Shown: positions 34,321-44,063, numbered from the stretch's first letter. The stretch is 64,000 bases of DNA from Lachnospiraceae bacterium (GCA_017621815.1 JAGASK010000052.1:186001-250000), one strand, 5' to 3'. The notes: a model not told the origin generated them from the letters alone. Numbers and translations: made by a program.

Positions 34321-35925
34321 ATGGCAGTAAAATACGTTTTTGTAACCGGCGGCGTTGTTTCAGGCTTAGGCAAAGGAATCACAGCCGCTTCTTTAGGTAG
34401 ACTGTTAAAAGCCCGCGGCTATAAGGTCACTATGCAGAAATTTGATCCTTATATTAATATTGACCCGGGCACTATGAATCCTATTCAGCACGGCGAGGTT
34501 TTTGTTACTGATGACGGGACGGAAACCGACCTTGATTTAGGTCACTATGAAAGATTTATCGACGAAAATCTGGACAAGAATTCCAATGTCACTACAGGAA
34601 AGGTCTATTGGTCAGTTCTGCAGAAGGAACGCCGGGGTGATTACGGCGGTGGCACCGTGCAGGTAATCCCCCACATTACAAATGAAATCAAAAGCCGCTT
34701 TTACCGTAATTTCACTGATGAGGATACCCGGATTGCCATTATTGAGGTGGGCGGAACGGTAGGTGATATCGAAAGCCAGCCTTTTCTGGAATCCATCCGC
34801 CAGTTCCAGCATGAAGTCGGGAAAGAAAATGCAATTTTGATTCATGTTACCTTAATTCCCTATTTGAAGGCCTCTCAGGAGATGAAAACAAAACCTACCC
34901 AGGCAAGCGTAAAGGAACTGCAGGGAATGGGTATCCAGCCGGATATTATTGTATGCAGAAGCGAGCATCCTTTAGACCAGGGCATTAAAGATAAAATTGC
35001 ATTGTTCTGCAACGTGCCCTGCAGTCATGTGCTCCAGAATCTTGATGTGGAATATTTATATGAAGCGCCCCTTGCCATGGAAAATGAACATCTGGCACAG
35101 GTTGCCTGTGAATGTCTGAATCTTGACTGTCCCGAGCCTGATTTAACAGATTGGAAAGCCATGGTAAAGGACTTAAGAACCCCCATCCATGAAGTGACTA
35201 TTGCTCTTGTGGGCAAATATGTCCAACTCCACGATGCTTATATCAGCGTAGTGGAAGCCTTAAAGCATGGCGGCATTACCAACCACACCACTGTCAATAT
35301 TAAATGGATTGATTCCGAAACAGTAACAGATGAAAATGCAAAGGAATTATTGGGAGATGTCAACGGTATTCTGGTTCCCGGAGGTTTCGGTCCCAGGGGC
35401 ATCGACGGAAAAATCAAAGCCATTACTTATGCCAGAACCCATTCCATTCCCTTCCTGGGTCTGTGTCTCGGCATGCAGCTTTCCATTGTGGAATACGCAA
35501 GGAATGTGATAGGCTTCAATGACGCTCACAGCATTGAACTGGATCCTTCCACTACTCATCCCGTAATTGCGCTGATGCCTGACCAAAACGGTGTGGAAGA
35601 TATCGGCGGCACCTTAAGGCTCGGTTCTTATCCCTGCGTACTGGACAAAACCTCCAGAGCTTATGAATTATATGGTGAAGAAGTCATTCATGAACGGCAC
35701 AGACACCGCTATGAGGTAAATAATGATTTCCGCGCTGCATTAACCGAGCACGGCATGAAGCTTTCCGGCTTATCTCCCGACGGACGCATTGTAGAAATGT
35801 GCGAACTGCCTGAACATCCTTTCTTCATTGCTACCCAGGGACATCCGGAATTGAAGTCAAGGCCCAACAGACCCCATCCTTTGTTTAAAGGCTTTGTAAA
35901 AGCGGCGGTTGAAAATAAAAAATAA
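34321..35925 (+). CDS. pyrG: CTP synthase
   Basis: 534 residues. Converts UTP to CTP with ATP and glutamine, the last step of pyrimidine nucleotide synthesis. The N-terminal synthase domain begins [23 protein letters not shown] (ATP site) and includes [15 protein letters not shown]. The C-terminal class I glutaminase has the oxyanion GGFG and nucleophile Cys in [10 protein letters not shown], and ends with the catalytic His/Glu region HPELKSRPN. An AAGGAG site precedes the ATG. Expression is probably controlled by the leader terminator. Confidence 0.98.
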   Translation: MAVKYVFVTGGVVSGLGKGITAASLGRLLKARGYKVTMQKFDPYINIDPGTMNPIQHGEVFVTDDGTETDLDLGHYERFIDENLDKNSNVTTGKVYWSVLQKERRGDYGGGTVQVIPHITNEIKSRFYRNFTDEDTRIAIIEVGGTVGDIESQPFLESIRQFQHEVGKENAILIHVTLIPYLKASQEMKTKPTQASVKELQGMGIQPDIIVCRSEHPLDQGIKDKIALFCNVPCSHVLQNLDVEYLYEAPLAMENEHLAQVACECLNLDCPEPDLTDWKAMVKDLRTPIHEVTIALVGKYVQLHDAYISVVEALKHGGITNHTTVNIKWIDSETVTDENAKELLGDVNGILVPGGFGPRGIDGKIKAITYARTHSIPFLGLCLGMQLSIVEYARNVIGFNDAHSIELDPSTTHPVIALMPDQNGVEDIGGTLRLGSYPCVLDKTSRAYELYGEEVIHERHRHRYEVNNDFRAALTEHGMKLSGLSPDGRIVEMCELPEHPFFIATQGHPELKSRPNRPHPLFKGFVKAAVENKK

Positions 35926-35943
35926 TAGTTTAGGTTATGATAA

Positions 35944-35970
35944 GGGGGCTGCCTGACCGGCAGCCCTCTT
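35944..35970 (+). terminator. Terminator of pyrG
   Basis: GGGCTGCC (35946-35953) pairs with GGCAGCCC (35959-35966) around TGACC, followed by TCTTATATA. Eighteen bases after the stop. Confidence 0.75.
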
Positions 35971-36000
35971 ATATAAATCCTCAGATATTATTTTATATTA

Positions 36001-36207
36001 TTAAATATTATTTTTTATGGCTTCTAATCCTTTCATTAATGCATCTTGAATGAGACTGACATTATTCTCATATTGAGGATTTTCTGTTCTGATTACATTC
36101 AAAACTTCTCTAAACACTCCATCCACCATAATGGTAATTCCTTCAACTTTTTCACCTGTTTTTTCATTTTCAAATTCTTCTGATATTATTGATATAGTCT
36201 TTTTCAT
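36001..36207 (-). CDS. Small acidic cytoplasmic protein of unknown function
   Basis: 68 residues (KKTISIISEEFENEKTGEKVEGI..., ending EAIKNNI). Mixed beta then alpha pattern, no membrane segment or cysteine. A good CGGAG site 8 bases before the ATG supports translation. A 6-bp GCCGCC/GGCGGC hairpin (36223-36241) stands just upstream of that site. I do not recognise it. It is last in line after the three membrane protein genes and may belong to the same island. Confidence 0.55.
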   Translation of the reverse strand: MKKTISIISEEFENEKTGEKVEGITIMVDGVFREVLNVIRTENPQYENNVSLIQDALMKGLEAIKNNI

Positions 36208-36333
36208 TCTAATCTCCGTTCCGCCGCCTCAGGCTGGCGGCTCAAATAGTATTTCTCAAGGGATTCATTATTCATTCACTTAGTGCAACAGCCCAGTTTC
36301 TGATATTATTTGCACTTTCTAAAATGATATTAT

Positions 36334-36675
36334 CTAGCAGCCTTTATCCTGTCCGTCTTTTATTTCTTTCCATCGTATATAACTCTGATGGTCCACATAT
36401 ATGAAAAAAATCAACAATCCTATAATTATAATATACCCCAATAATGTTCCGCCCGACCTGCTCGTAAACAATGAAATGCGATTTATAAAAAACAGTACAG
36501 TATACGCTATTCCATACGCCGGGTGCTTCCTTATTAAGAACAGAATACTTAACGCCAGGGGAATGACAAAAAGCATAATAAGCGCCCCCAGACTTGATGT
36601 TAACAATCCTGCCACCGAAAAAATAATTCCAATTATACTCATCACTATAATTTTTTTGTTTGTTGTATCCTGCAT
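36334..36675 (-). CDS. Small membrane protein A of the TCS-linked island
   Basis: 113 residues with three to four helices and a short polar C-terminus (YIRWKEIKDGQDKGC). Family not recognised. The last two helices and the tail have the same layout as in the two neighbouring membrane proteins: a Lys/His turn, helix, short loop, helix, then an aromatic and basic tail. The shared layout suggests gene duplication. Transcribed after the other two and probably part of one operon downstream of the two-component genes. Confidence 0.6.
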   Translation of the reverse strand: MQDTTNKKIIVMSIIGIIFSVAGLLTSSLGALIMLFVIPLALSILFLIRKHPAYGIAYTVLFFINRISLFTSRSGGTLLGYIIIIGLLIFFIYVDHQSYIRWKEIKDGQDKGC

Positions 36676-36723
36676 GTCTCTCTCCTTCTATATTTAGAAT
36701 TTACTTAATGACTCCTGTGTGTC

Positions 36724-37107
36724 CTATTTTGATTTTAAGTATTCTTTACAGCCTTTATCCAATAATACAATTAACAACATTATTACTGCAAGCATTAATC
36801 CCAAAGGTGCTGACACAGCCCACAATATCTGTACAACCAGTAAGGCAATTACTGCCACATATTTTCTTTTACACATTACGATAATCAAAGCTGCCATTAC
36901 CACCTCAGCAAGCAATGCCTGCCCCCACAATTCACCCAACAATTCTGCCGTGATACTCCCGCCAAGTCCACTCTCCACTCCCTGTCGAAATGCATTTCCT
37001 TCCGACAGAAAAGTCACACCTGTCAGCATCAGAGCAGGCAGTACAGTCACCGCCATTTTTAATATATTAATTATTATTACCACTATAAATCCTATCGGTT
37101 TCTTCAC
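36724..37107 (-). CDS. Small membrane protein B of the TCS-linked island
   Basis: 127 residues, about four helices, ending LLIVLLDKGCKEYLKSK. The region KRKYVAVIALLVVQILWAV...LLLDKGCKEYLKSK can be aligned by eye with the end of the upstream 261-residue protein (KKHFVLAVILILVQIVCAF...RKSRQYFIKS). This indicates a common origin. No catalytic residues stand out. Lies 18 bases after the upstream gene, so it is co-transcribed. Confidence 0.62.
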   Translation of the reverse strand: MKKPIGFIVVIIINILKMAVTVLPALMLTGVTFLSEGNAFRQGVESGLGGSITAELLGELWGQALLAEVVMAALIIVMCKRKYVAVIALLVVQILWAVSAPLGLMLAVIMLLIVLLDKGCKEYLKSK

Positions 37108-37125
37108 TACTTTTCCTCTGCTTTC

Positions 37126-37911
37126 TTATACTTCACTTTTTATAAAATACTGACGGCTTTTTCTGCTGACAGTCAGCAAAAGAAGCATTATAAAATAAAC
37201 CGTCAGTTCCAATGGACTCTCTCTTATAAATGCGCATACTATTTGAACTAAAATTAAAATAACAGCTAATACAAAATGCTTTTTTAAAATTGCCAGCACA
37301 ATCCCTACCAAAATCGCACATACGACTATCATCTCAAGCAGCACATATACTATTGCGTCTCCTCCTGATGAAGTGCCATTCCCAGCTGCCTGTTCCGATT
37401 GAATCCCACTAAATATCTTCAGAATTAATGTAATCAACGAAGATTCCGATACTGCTTTTAAAGCAAGGGCACCAAGAACAATATTCGCCGTAATACCAAT
37501 AGGACATCTATCTGCTTTAGATATCTCCGTAACTTCTGTTTTACCGGTAAATTCTATTTCTGTTTCTGAATCTGTCTCTTTAAGCAGGTTTCTTTTCATA
37601 TACACAACAATAGCCAATATTACTGCCGCAATCACAATAAGAATCGGCATATTCCATGAAAATATGATTGCAAATACTGCAACCGATACCATTTCATGAG
37701 CTTTTTTACGCGCTGCCATACTAACTAACAGGCTTCCCAAAAGCATTTTTATAAGAAAAGCCCCTATTGCATAAAATGCTGCTTGATCACTTGCCATTAA
37801 CAAGGCGCCAAAAAAATCATTCAGAAACAATAGCATTACAATACTCAAATAACTAATGCTTAAAATCAGTATTGCAAGTTCACAGTTTGCTTTCTTCTTT
37901 TTTTTATCCAT
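37126..37911 (-). CDS. Membrane protein C of the TCS-linked island
   Basis: 261 residues with about eight helices in two blocks, separated by a charged cytoplasmic stretch (about 110-135, KETDSETEIEFTGKTEVTEISKADRC). The C-terminal block matches protein B by eye. Unknown family; could be a transport or immunity component of a peptide-signalling or bacteriocin island, but nothing proves it. AGAGGA precedes the ATG. It is the first gene after a promoter carrying a 21-bp-spaced direct repeat. Confidence 0.65.
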   Translation of the reverse strand: MDKKKKKANCELAILILSISYLSIVMLLFLNDFFGALLMASDQAAFYAIGAFLIKMLLGSLLVSMAARKKAHEMVSVAVFAIIFSWNMPILIVIAAVILAIVVYMKRNLLKETDSETEIEFTGKTEVTEISKADRCPIGITANIVLGALALKAVSESSLITLILKIFSGIQSEQAAGNGTSSGGDAIVYVLLEMIVVCAILVGIVLAILKKHFVLAVILILVQIVCAFIRESPLELTVYFIMLLLLTVSRKSRQYFIKSEV

Positions 37912-37957
37912 TATATCCTCTCCCTCTTTATTACCTTAAGGCAAATTATTTTATTGC

Positions 37958-38021
37958 ATTATACTACCTCCAAATTCAAAATTATTTTTTTGATTCCGAA
38001 TCCTATGTATTTATGTCCGAA
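37958..38021 (-). promoter_or_regulatory. Promoter with candidate LytTR-type direct repeats
   Basis: Minus-strand -10 TATAAT (37963-37958) with no good -35. Upstream lie two copies of TTCGGA (38021-38016 and 38000-37995), 21 bases apart start to start, two helical turns. This spacing and a position just upstream of the -35 are typical of AgrA-like LytTR activator sites. The regulator encoded 1.4 kb upstream is the likely binder. Confidence 0.5.
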
Positions 38022-38091
38022 GATAAGATTTTGCAGTTTTTCAGTCATTTTTTTTGCTTTGGGAAATAATTTCATATACTTTAGTCATACC

Positions 38092-38123
38092 AAAAAAGAA
38101 GCAGCTTTAGGCAGCTGCTTTTT
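38092..38123 (-). terminator. Terminator after the two-component genes
   Basis: AAGCAGC (38099-38105) pairs with GCTGCTT (38114-38120). The minus strand is followed by TTTTTT. It separates the two-component pair from the membrane protein operon. Confidence 0.7.
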
Positions 38124-38142
38124 CCTATCTTCTTATTTAATA

Positions 38143-39411
38143 TTAATGCAAGGGTAATCTGACAGTTATATAAAACCAGTTTTGACCGTTCCTTTCCCTA
38201 TTGTCAGTGTAAATTTGACCATGCCGCTTTCTTACTATGTTTTTTACACTGTATAATCCCAAACCCCGTTCATCGCCTTTTCCTGAAGTTCCCTTTTCAA
38301 AAAACCTGACTACCTCTTCGCTTTTAATAAAACGGCAAACATTTCCTACATTAATAATTAATTCATTTTCTTCGGCTATTTCAATTTCTATTTTCTTATC
38401 AATGTATCTGTCCTGCTTTACTTCTTCTATTGCATTATCAATTAAGACTCCAAGAATTTTAACTACATCTGCTTCAAATAAGCTGTCCTTTAGTTTTCCA
38501 ATATGTAAGACGCAGGATTTCTCTACTCCTTTTACTTCCTTACTGCACAACTTCAAATATAAAAATCCCGCAATTACAGGGTCGCCATTTCCACTGATAA
38601 TTTGCGCATATATATCATCCTGCATCATATCATTACAGTACTTTTCCTGTTCTGCCTTTAATTCCTCAAGACTTCCCGCCGTATAGACCATCCCCTGAAT
38701 TGCAGTCAGCTGATTCCTGTAATTGTGCTGGTTAACCCTTACCTGTTCAATTAATTCTATTACTGCACCGCTGTATAAAGAATTCAGGTTCTTCTCTGCT
38801 TCTAACTGTTTATTTAACAATCTTTCTTTTTGCAATGACAGCAGGAATGCAAATAATAAAACAATACTTACAATAAGTATAAAGTAATCCCATTGCTGCA
38901 ATTCTTTATATGCTTCAAAACGATACATCGAAACAACAAGAAACAGCACAGCTGCAATCAGAAAAGCTGTTACCATCTTCCCTCTTTGGCGCATATATGC
39001 CGATATAGCCTTCCATACTTTAAGCTTGTACAAAGCAAAAACCACACAAAGCAGCAGGGTATTCACCAACTGATTGATAATACCTGCAAGCTTCGGATAC
39101 CAGAACACCATCGGAAGATAACAAATCATCTGCAATACAGCTGTGGATACCATGCATAAAATATAATTTATCAGACTATCCCGCCACGATTCCTTAAATT
39201 GCACCTTTGAATACAGGAATAAAAGCAAATATAGAACAATCTCCCAATATTTCATGGGTCGACTGCATATATATTCAATCTGATATGATGCAAGTTCAAT
39301 TCCCATAAATAAAAGAGTATAAATATTCCATTTAAATTTTTGACCATATAAGCCGTGCAGACACAATAAAACCGCCAGTATTTCAAATACAAGATAAAAT
39401 CTTTCAGCCAT
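38143..39411 (-). CDS. AgrC/ComD-like sensor histidine kinase
   Basis: 422 residues. Six N-terminal membrane helices (about 5-190) followed by a HPK10-type kinase. The phospho-acceptor His is in VRVNQHNYRNQLTAI. The N box is LGVLIDNAIEEV and the G box RGLGLYSVKNIV, so the GHKL ATPase is complete. The class usually senses small peptides, as AgrC does in staphylococci, but I find no agrB or agrD gene nearby. It overlaps the regulator gene by 8 bases. Confidence 0.9.
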   Translation of the reverse strand: MAERFYLVFEILAVLLCLHGLYGQKFKWNIYTLLFMGIELASYQIEYICSRPMKYWEIVLYLLLFLYSKVQFKESWRDSLINYILCMVSTAVLQMICYLPMVFWYPKLAGIINQLVNTLLLCVVFALYKLKVWKAISAYMRQRGKMVTAFLIAAVLFLVVSMYRFEAYKELQQWDYFILIVSIVLLFAFLLSLQKERLLNKQLEAEKNLNSLYSGAVIELIEQVRVNQHNYRNQLTAIQGMVYTAGSLEELKAEQEKYCNDMMQDDIYAQIISGNGDPVIAGFLYLKLCSKEVKGVEKSCVLHIGKLKDSLFEADVVKILGVLIDNAIEEVKQDRYIDKKIEIEIAEENELIINVGNVCRFIKSEEVVRFFEKGTSGKGDERGLGLYSVKNIVRKRHGQIYTDNRERNGQNWFYITVRLPLH

Positions 39412-40132
39412 CTTTCATCTCACTCACTAAATTTTTCCCATATACTTCTCCTAAAGATAATTGCCTGTCTATACATTTCATTTTGAGAAGTTTATTGACT
39501 ATATCTATAGCATCAATATAATCTTTATTTACCAATGTACTTCTATTACATAAAGTAAAAGCATCAGAGTTCAATTTTTCTATGATTTTCCTCAATGGCT
39601 GATAAGCAATTTCCAGAGTATCATTTACCGTATAAATCCTTGTATAAGGTTTTTCGCACATTATATATATGATATTGCTGACTTTAACAGGAAATAACAG
39701 CCCATCCTTTCTAAAACAGACGCGTCTGTCCGCTTCATTTCTATCCTCAATTCCAAGGGCTTCCTTTACTTTATTAACCACCCTTTCATTATTGAAGGGC
39801 TTTTCAATATACTGAAAACAATGAAGCTCACTGTATGTAAACAGTTTAGGGTCTTCTAATGATGAAATAAAAATAATGGGTGTACACTTATATTTGCGGA
39901 TTTCTCTTATATTACTTGCAAATGTTATTCCGGAGGTATCCCCCCTGGATGATGTGTCTATAATAATATCAAGCACAAACAAATGAATCATATACTGCAT
40001 GGCATAACCATAAGCCGAATTAATATTATCCGCTTGCAACACACTTATTTCAGAATCGATTCCCTTCAGGAGCAATGTTAACATTTTTCTTGCTTTTTCA
40101 TTATCTTCAAGAAGTAAGATATTTCGTTTCAC
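39404..40132 (-). CDS. LytTR-family response regulator
   Basis: 242 residues. A receiver domain (about 1-125) with the phospho-acceptor Asp in FVLDIIIDTSSRGD and the conserved Lys in IEKPFNNE, then a LytTR DNA-binding domain (about 140-242, SNIIYIMCEKPYTRIYTVND, FTLCNRSTLVNKDYI). The start is GTG at 40132, supported by AGAGGA. It pairs with the kinase gene that follows. Predicted target: the direct-repeat promoter at about 38.0 kb. Confidence 0.9.
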   Translation of the reverse strand: MKRNILLLEDNEKARKMLTLLLKGIDSEISVLQADNINSAYGYAMQYMIHLFVLDIIIDTSSRGDTSGITFASNIREIRKYKCTPIIFISSLEDPKLFTYSELHCFQYIEKPFNNERVVNKVKEALGIEDRNEADRRVCFRKDGLLFPVKVSNIIYIMCEKPYTRIYTVNDTLEIAYQPLRKIIEKLNSDAFTLCNRSTLVNKDYIDAIDIVNKLLKMKCIDRQLSLGEVYGKNLVSEMKDG

Positions 40133-40175
40133 TAGTATTCCTCTAACCCCATTTATTTTTCCCTAAAATATTACA

Positions 40176-41129
40176 CTACATCCTTGCGCCGCCTGCGTTA
40201 TCCTTAAACCACTGATAAGCCAGCTCCACGCCTTCCTCAAGTTCCACCTTATGCGTCCAGCCCAGTTCATGAAGCTTGTCTACATTGGTAAGCTTTCTGG
40301 GGGTTCCGTCCGGCATGTCCTTATTCCAGATAATTTCTCCTTCAAATCCCACTGTCTTTTTCACGGTTTCCGCCAGCTGCTTAATGGTTACTTCCTTGCC
40401 CGTACCGATATTTACGTGCTGCTCTCCGCTGTAGTTTTCAAGCAAAAATACACAGGCATCCGCCATATCATCCACATAAAGGAACTCACGCAGGGGTGTA
40501 CCTGTTCCCCAAAGCTCCACAGAAGGCGCTCCCGAAACCTTTGCTTCGTGGAATTTACGAATCATGGCAGGCATTACATGGGAACCTGACAGGTCATAAT
40601 TGTCATGAGGTCCGTATAAGTTAGTGGGCATGCAGCTGATAAAGTCATCCCCGTACTGTCTCTTATAAAACTTGCACATTTCAAGCCCTGCAATCTTGGC
40701 AATCGCATAGGCTTCGTTGGTTACCTCCAAAGGACCTGTTAAAAGAGCATCCTCGGGAATCGGTTGAGGAGCCATTCTGGGATAAATACAGGTGCTTCCC
40801 AGGAACAACAGCTTTTTCACCTTATATCTGTGGCAGCACTCAATCACATTGCACTGAATCTGCATATTTTCATATGCAAAATCTGCAGGAGTGGTATTAT
40901 TTGCATTGATGCCTCCCACCTTGGCTGCCGCTAAAACAACTGCATCAGGCCTTTCCGCTTCAAAAAATTCCCTTACTGCCGCCTGATTTGTCAAATCCAG
41001 CTCCTTATGAGTTTTGCCGATAATATTCTCATATCCTTTTGCCTGCAGATTTCTGACAATGGCGCTTCCTACAAGTCCCCTGTGCCCTGCTACATATATT
41101 TTGTCCTCTTTCTTCAACATCCCACTCAA
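40176..41129 (-). CDS. fcl: GDP-L-fucose synthase
   Basis: 317 residues. Epimerises and reduces GDP-4-keto-6-deoxymannose to GDP-L-fucose with NADPH. Short-chain dehydrogenase family: NADP motif [14 protein letters not shown], catalytic Ser in [10 protein letters not shown] and the YxxxK pair in [11 protein letters not shown]. Last gene of a three-gene set with gmd. The product feeds fucosylated surface polysaccharide or glycoprotein. Confidence 0.96.
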   Translation of the reverse strand: MSGMLKKEDKIYVAGHRGLVGSAIVRNLQAKGYENIIGKTHKELDLTNQAAVREFFEAERPDAVVLAAAKVGGINANNTTPADFAYENMQIQCNVIECCHRYKVKKLLFLGSTCIYPRMAPQPIPEDALLTGPLEVTNEAYAIAKIAGLEMCKFYKRQYGDDFISCMPTNLYGPHDNYDLSGSHVMPAMIRKFHEAKVSGAPSVELWGTGTPLREFLYVDDMADACVFLLENYSGEQHVNIGTGKEVTIKQLAETVKKTVGFEGEIIWNKDMPDGTPRKLTNVDKLHELGWTHKVELEEGVELAYQWFKDNAGGARM

Positions 41130-41156
41130 CCTCTTTCTTTTTTATTATCCTTATTT

Positions 41157-42818
41157 TTAATGAATTACATCCCGAAAGCCTTCCTCAACAGTCTCTCCTC
41201 TGAAAATATCCTCCGCCTTTACAGGAGATGCGGGGAAATCCTTATATCCTGTCCTGTCCCCCGAAGCCGGATAGTAAAAGGTATACCCGTGAAGCTCATA
41301 AGAAACAGTTTCAAAATTTTCATAATCCTTCTGATGTATCAAATACTCAGCAGAGGCGCTGCGCGCTGTCTCATATACGAATGCCCCCGCCTTATAACAT
41401 CCAAGCACTGCCAGCAGCACCCAAAAAAGCTTATATCTGTCAAGCCGGGGACTGATTTTCAGATAGATAAATCCCCATACCAACACAGGAAATACCCATA
41501 AATACACACAGCCGTATCTGATCAGCGGAGCGCTTGTAAGCCAGAACAAAAAGCTTACTGCCATGGTTCCCGACACAACCAGAAAATCCGCCGTTTCTTT
41601 ACTTCTTTTTATAACAAAATACACACATAAGATAATAAATATGATAAGCCCCGATAACGCCAGCAGCAAAAAGACCTTATTAATACTGTCCAGCGATGCT
41701 GCCCACTCAGGCAGCCACTGCCCGATGGGTTCATCATATCTTGTCACATCCGAAAAGCCCCTGCCCCATACCTGAATTTCTTTGGCATCATAATCCGCCA
41801 TTCCCTTCGGAATCTTAAAATCAAAGGAAAACAAATCAACAGAGGTAAAGGGATATACCAGCCAGCCGGATAAAATTACATTCCTGATAAAAAAGGGAAG
41901 TGCCATAAGCAGCCCCAGACTCAAAAACAGCGCGATTTCCTTTCCCTTCTTATCTTTTATCATCATAATTGCCGGTTTTATGGTCAGCAGTAAAATCAAC
42001 GCTCCCGACAGTTTAACCGTTACTGTAAATACACCGAAAAGGCATAAAAGCCCATAGGGCAGATAAGTGCTTTCCTTCCACTCCAGCAAATCCAGCCATC
42101 TGATTATAATGTAAAATACACTGAGCACCATAAAATAATCGGAAGCCGGTGAAACCATTTCATCAAATATAATCAGAAGATAATAAACCGCCATAACCCT
42201 CACGAAATCGGAAAGCTGCGGCCTTTTTGACTTTCTGTCAAGAATCCCTTCCGCACAGACTAAGGAAAGCAAAAATGCCATAAATCCCGCGCAGCAATGG
42301 TAGGACTGACCGCCGAGAAACGCAAAGCTGTAAAGGGCTGAAAGACAAAAGGAAGAACTGTTATAAGCCAGCCGGCTATGTAAATTGCCGAGCCCCGGCA
42401 CAACGCCATATTCTTCTATCCACCGGATGCTCTGTGCATGATACAATCCCGTATCATAATGTATGATTCCGGCAGAAGTTCCATAAGCAAAAATGAGAAA
42501 TAATACCACAATAGCCCCTGCTTTTACAGGAGTAATTGTCAATAAAAAACTGCGGAACTGCTCCTTTAATTCTTTTCTCAAAATAAAGGTACAGACCATA
42601 CAAATAACAATAAGAAGAACATTCGCCCAAAGTCCGACCTTACTAAAAATACTGAAAAACTGTGCATAAACCGTTACAAATGCAAGACCCGCATACAAAT
42701 AGCTGCTTTGCTTTTTTATGCCGCAGCCGCCCGTCTTCAAAATAAGCCGAAGAGCAGTATATCCGCAGATATAACAGGTTGCAGTCATATAAATCCATAT
42801 AAGTATTACTGATATCAT
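41157..42818 (-). CDS. Large polytopic membrane protein, possible surface-glycan glycosyltransferase (LIC_10190-like)
   Basis: 553 residues with about twelve helices. The first large loop carries IHYDTGLYHAQSIRWIEEYGVVPGLGNLHSRLAYNSSSF, a pattern I recall from LIC_10190-type membrane proteins and similar to GT-C fold glycosyltransferases, which use lipid-linked sugars and an acidic residue in the first loop. The C-terminal 70 or so residues are extracytoplasmic. Family name and enzymatic role are uncertain. Being between gmd and fcl suggests work on a fucosylated glycan. Confidence 0.75.
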   Translation of the reverse strand: MISVILIWIYMTATCYICGYTALRLILKTGGCGIKKQSSYLYAGLAFVTVYAQFFSIFSKVGLWANVLLIVICMVCTFILRKELKEQFRSFLLTITPVKAGAIVVLFLIFAYGTSAGIIHYDTGLYHAQSIRWIEEYGVVPGLGNLHSRLAYNSSSFCLSALYSFAFLGGQSYHCCAGFMAFLLSLVCAEGILDRKSKRPQLSDFVRVMAVYYLLIIFDEMVSPASDYFMVLSVFYIIIRWLDLLEWKESTYLPYGLLCLFGVFTVTVKLSGALILLLTIKPAIMMIKDKKGKEIALFLSLGLLMALPFFIRNVILSGWLVYPFTSVDLFSFDFKIPKGMADYDAKEIQVWGRGFSDVTRYDEPIGQWLPEWAASLDSINKVFLLLALSGLIIFIILCVYFVIKRSKETADFLVVSGTMAVSFLFWLTSAPLIRYGCVYLWVFPVLVWGFIYLKISPRLDRYKLFWVLLAVLGCYKAGAFVYETARSASAEYLIHQKDYENFETVSYELHGYTFYYPASGDRTGYKDFPASPVKAEDIFRGETVEEGFRDVIH

Positions 42819-42857
42819 TTTTCCAAGCCTCCGGCCGTCTGTCTCAGCCTTTGCCGC

Positions 42858-43931
42858 TTACTTCTGCTTTCTGCTTTCCTTATATTCCTCGCAGCTGATG
42901 CCGGCAATCTCACGCAAATCAGCATCCATCATCATGGCAACAAGACCTTTAAAATCCACGTCACGCTTCCATCCCAGCTCTTTTTCCGCTTTGGAAGAAT
43001 TTCCCCACAGATATTCCACCTCTGCCGGACGGTAAAATTCAGGATTCACATCCACAAGCAGCCTGCCTGTTTCCGCATCATATCCCTTTTCGTTGACACC
43101 TGTTCCTTCAAAACGGATGGTTATTCCTATTTCCTTAAAGGCAGCCTCCACGAATTCTCTGACGGTATGTGTCTCATTAGTGGCCAACACATAATCTCCA
43201 GGCTTATCCTGCTGAAGCATCAGCCACATTCCTTTTACATAATCACCTGCAAATCCCCAGTCACGCTTTGCATTCATATTGCCCAAAGAAAGCTTATCCT
43301 GTCTGCCTGCAATAATATTGGCAATGGCAAGTGTAATTTTTCTGGTTACAAAATTCTCTCCTCTTCTGGGAGACTCATGGTTGAAAAGAATACCGTTGCA
43401 GGTGAACATATTGTAGGATTCCCTGTAGTTTACGGTAATCCAGTAAGAATACAGCTTTGCTACTCCGTAAGGGCTCTTAGGATAAAAAGGTGTAGCTTCG
43501 CTCTGAGGCGCTGTTTCCGGAAGACCGCCGAAAAGCTCGGAAGTGGATGCCTGGTAGTAGCGGCAGTTGCCGCCGTTGACACGAAGGGCTTCCAAAAGCT
43601 TCAAGGTGCTTACTCCGGTTGCTTCAGCCGTATACTCCGGAACCTCAAAGGACACTCCTACATGGGACTGGGCAGCGAGATTATAAACCTCAGTAGGTCT
43701 GATTTCCGCAATCAAACGCATCAGATTGCTGGAATCCGTGGTATCCGAAAAATGAAGGAAAAACTTTACCTTATTGTAATCCGAATGAATGATATGGTCA
43801 ATCCGTGAAGTATTGCTGATACTGTGCCTTCTCACAAGGCCATGCACCTCATAACCTTTTTCCAATAAAAACTCTGCAAGATAAGAACCATCCTGCCCTG
43901 TAATACCTGTTATCAATGCTATATTCTGCAT
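42858..43931 (-). CDS. gmd: GDP-mannose 4,6-dehydratase
   Basis: 357 residues from the ATG at 43931, with AAAGGAG upstream; an earlier in-frame ATG at 43973 has no site. First step from GDP-mannose to GDP-fucose (or GDP-rhamnose or perosamine). Motifs: NAD loop [52 protein letters not shown] (Tyr-Lys pair) and [17 protein letters not shown]. With fcl downstream, GDP-fucose is the likely product. Divergent from the AraC-type regulator. Confidence 0.97.
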   Translation of the reverse strand: MQNIALITGITGQDGSYLAEFLLEKGYEVHGLVRRHSISNTSRIDHIIHSDYNKVKFFLHFSDTTDSSNLMRLIAEIRPTEVYNLAAQSHVGVSFEVPEYTAEATGVSTLKLLEALRVNGGNCRYYQASTSELFGGLPETAPQSEATPFYPKSPYGVAKLYSYWITVNYRESYNMFTCNGILFNHESPRRGENFVTRKITLAIANIIAGRQDKLSLGNMNAKRDWGFAGDYVKGMWLMLQQDKPGDYVLATNETHTVREFVEAAFKEIGITIRFEGTGVNEKGYDAETGRLLVDVNPEFYRPAEVEYLWGNSSKAEKELGWKRDVDFKGLVAMMMDADLREIAGISCEEYKESRKQK

Positions 43932-44063
43932 AAATTTCTCCTTTAAATAATTTGTCTTTTTTTGCTGTATCATTAGGGAGTATACTATTGTATAATATAA
44001 GTATCAATCAAATATATTGCGTAAAAATGGTAAAATATTGCTATTGTAAAAGGAGCAGCAAAA

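Noticed and set aside
36719-37153. 144-residue plus-strand open frame in the island
   Set aside because: Antisense to two membrane protein genes that have ribosome sites and membrane-protein composition; no site of its own.
36001-40132. Complete agr quorum-sensing locus
   Set aside because: Kinase and regulator fit, but I found no AgrB protease or AgrD-like precursor peptide frame beside them.
43167-43808. 213-residue plus-strand open frame
   Set aside because: Antisense to the conserved gmd gene.
43932-44063. Specific divergent promoters and AraC sites between gmd and the AraC gene
   Set aside because: Several TATAAT-like sequences exist on both strands in this A+T-rich gap, but none has a clear -35 and no convincing repeat for AraC binding stands out.
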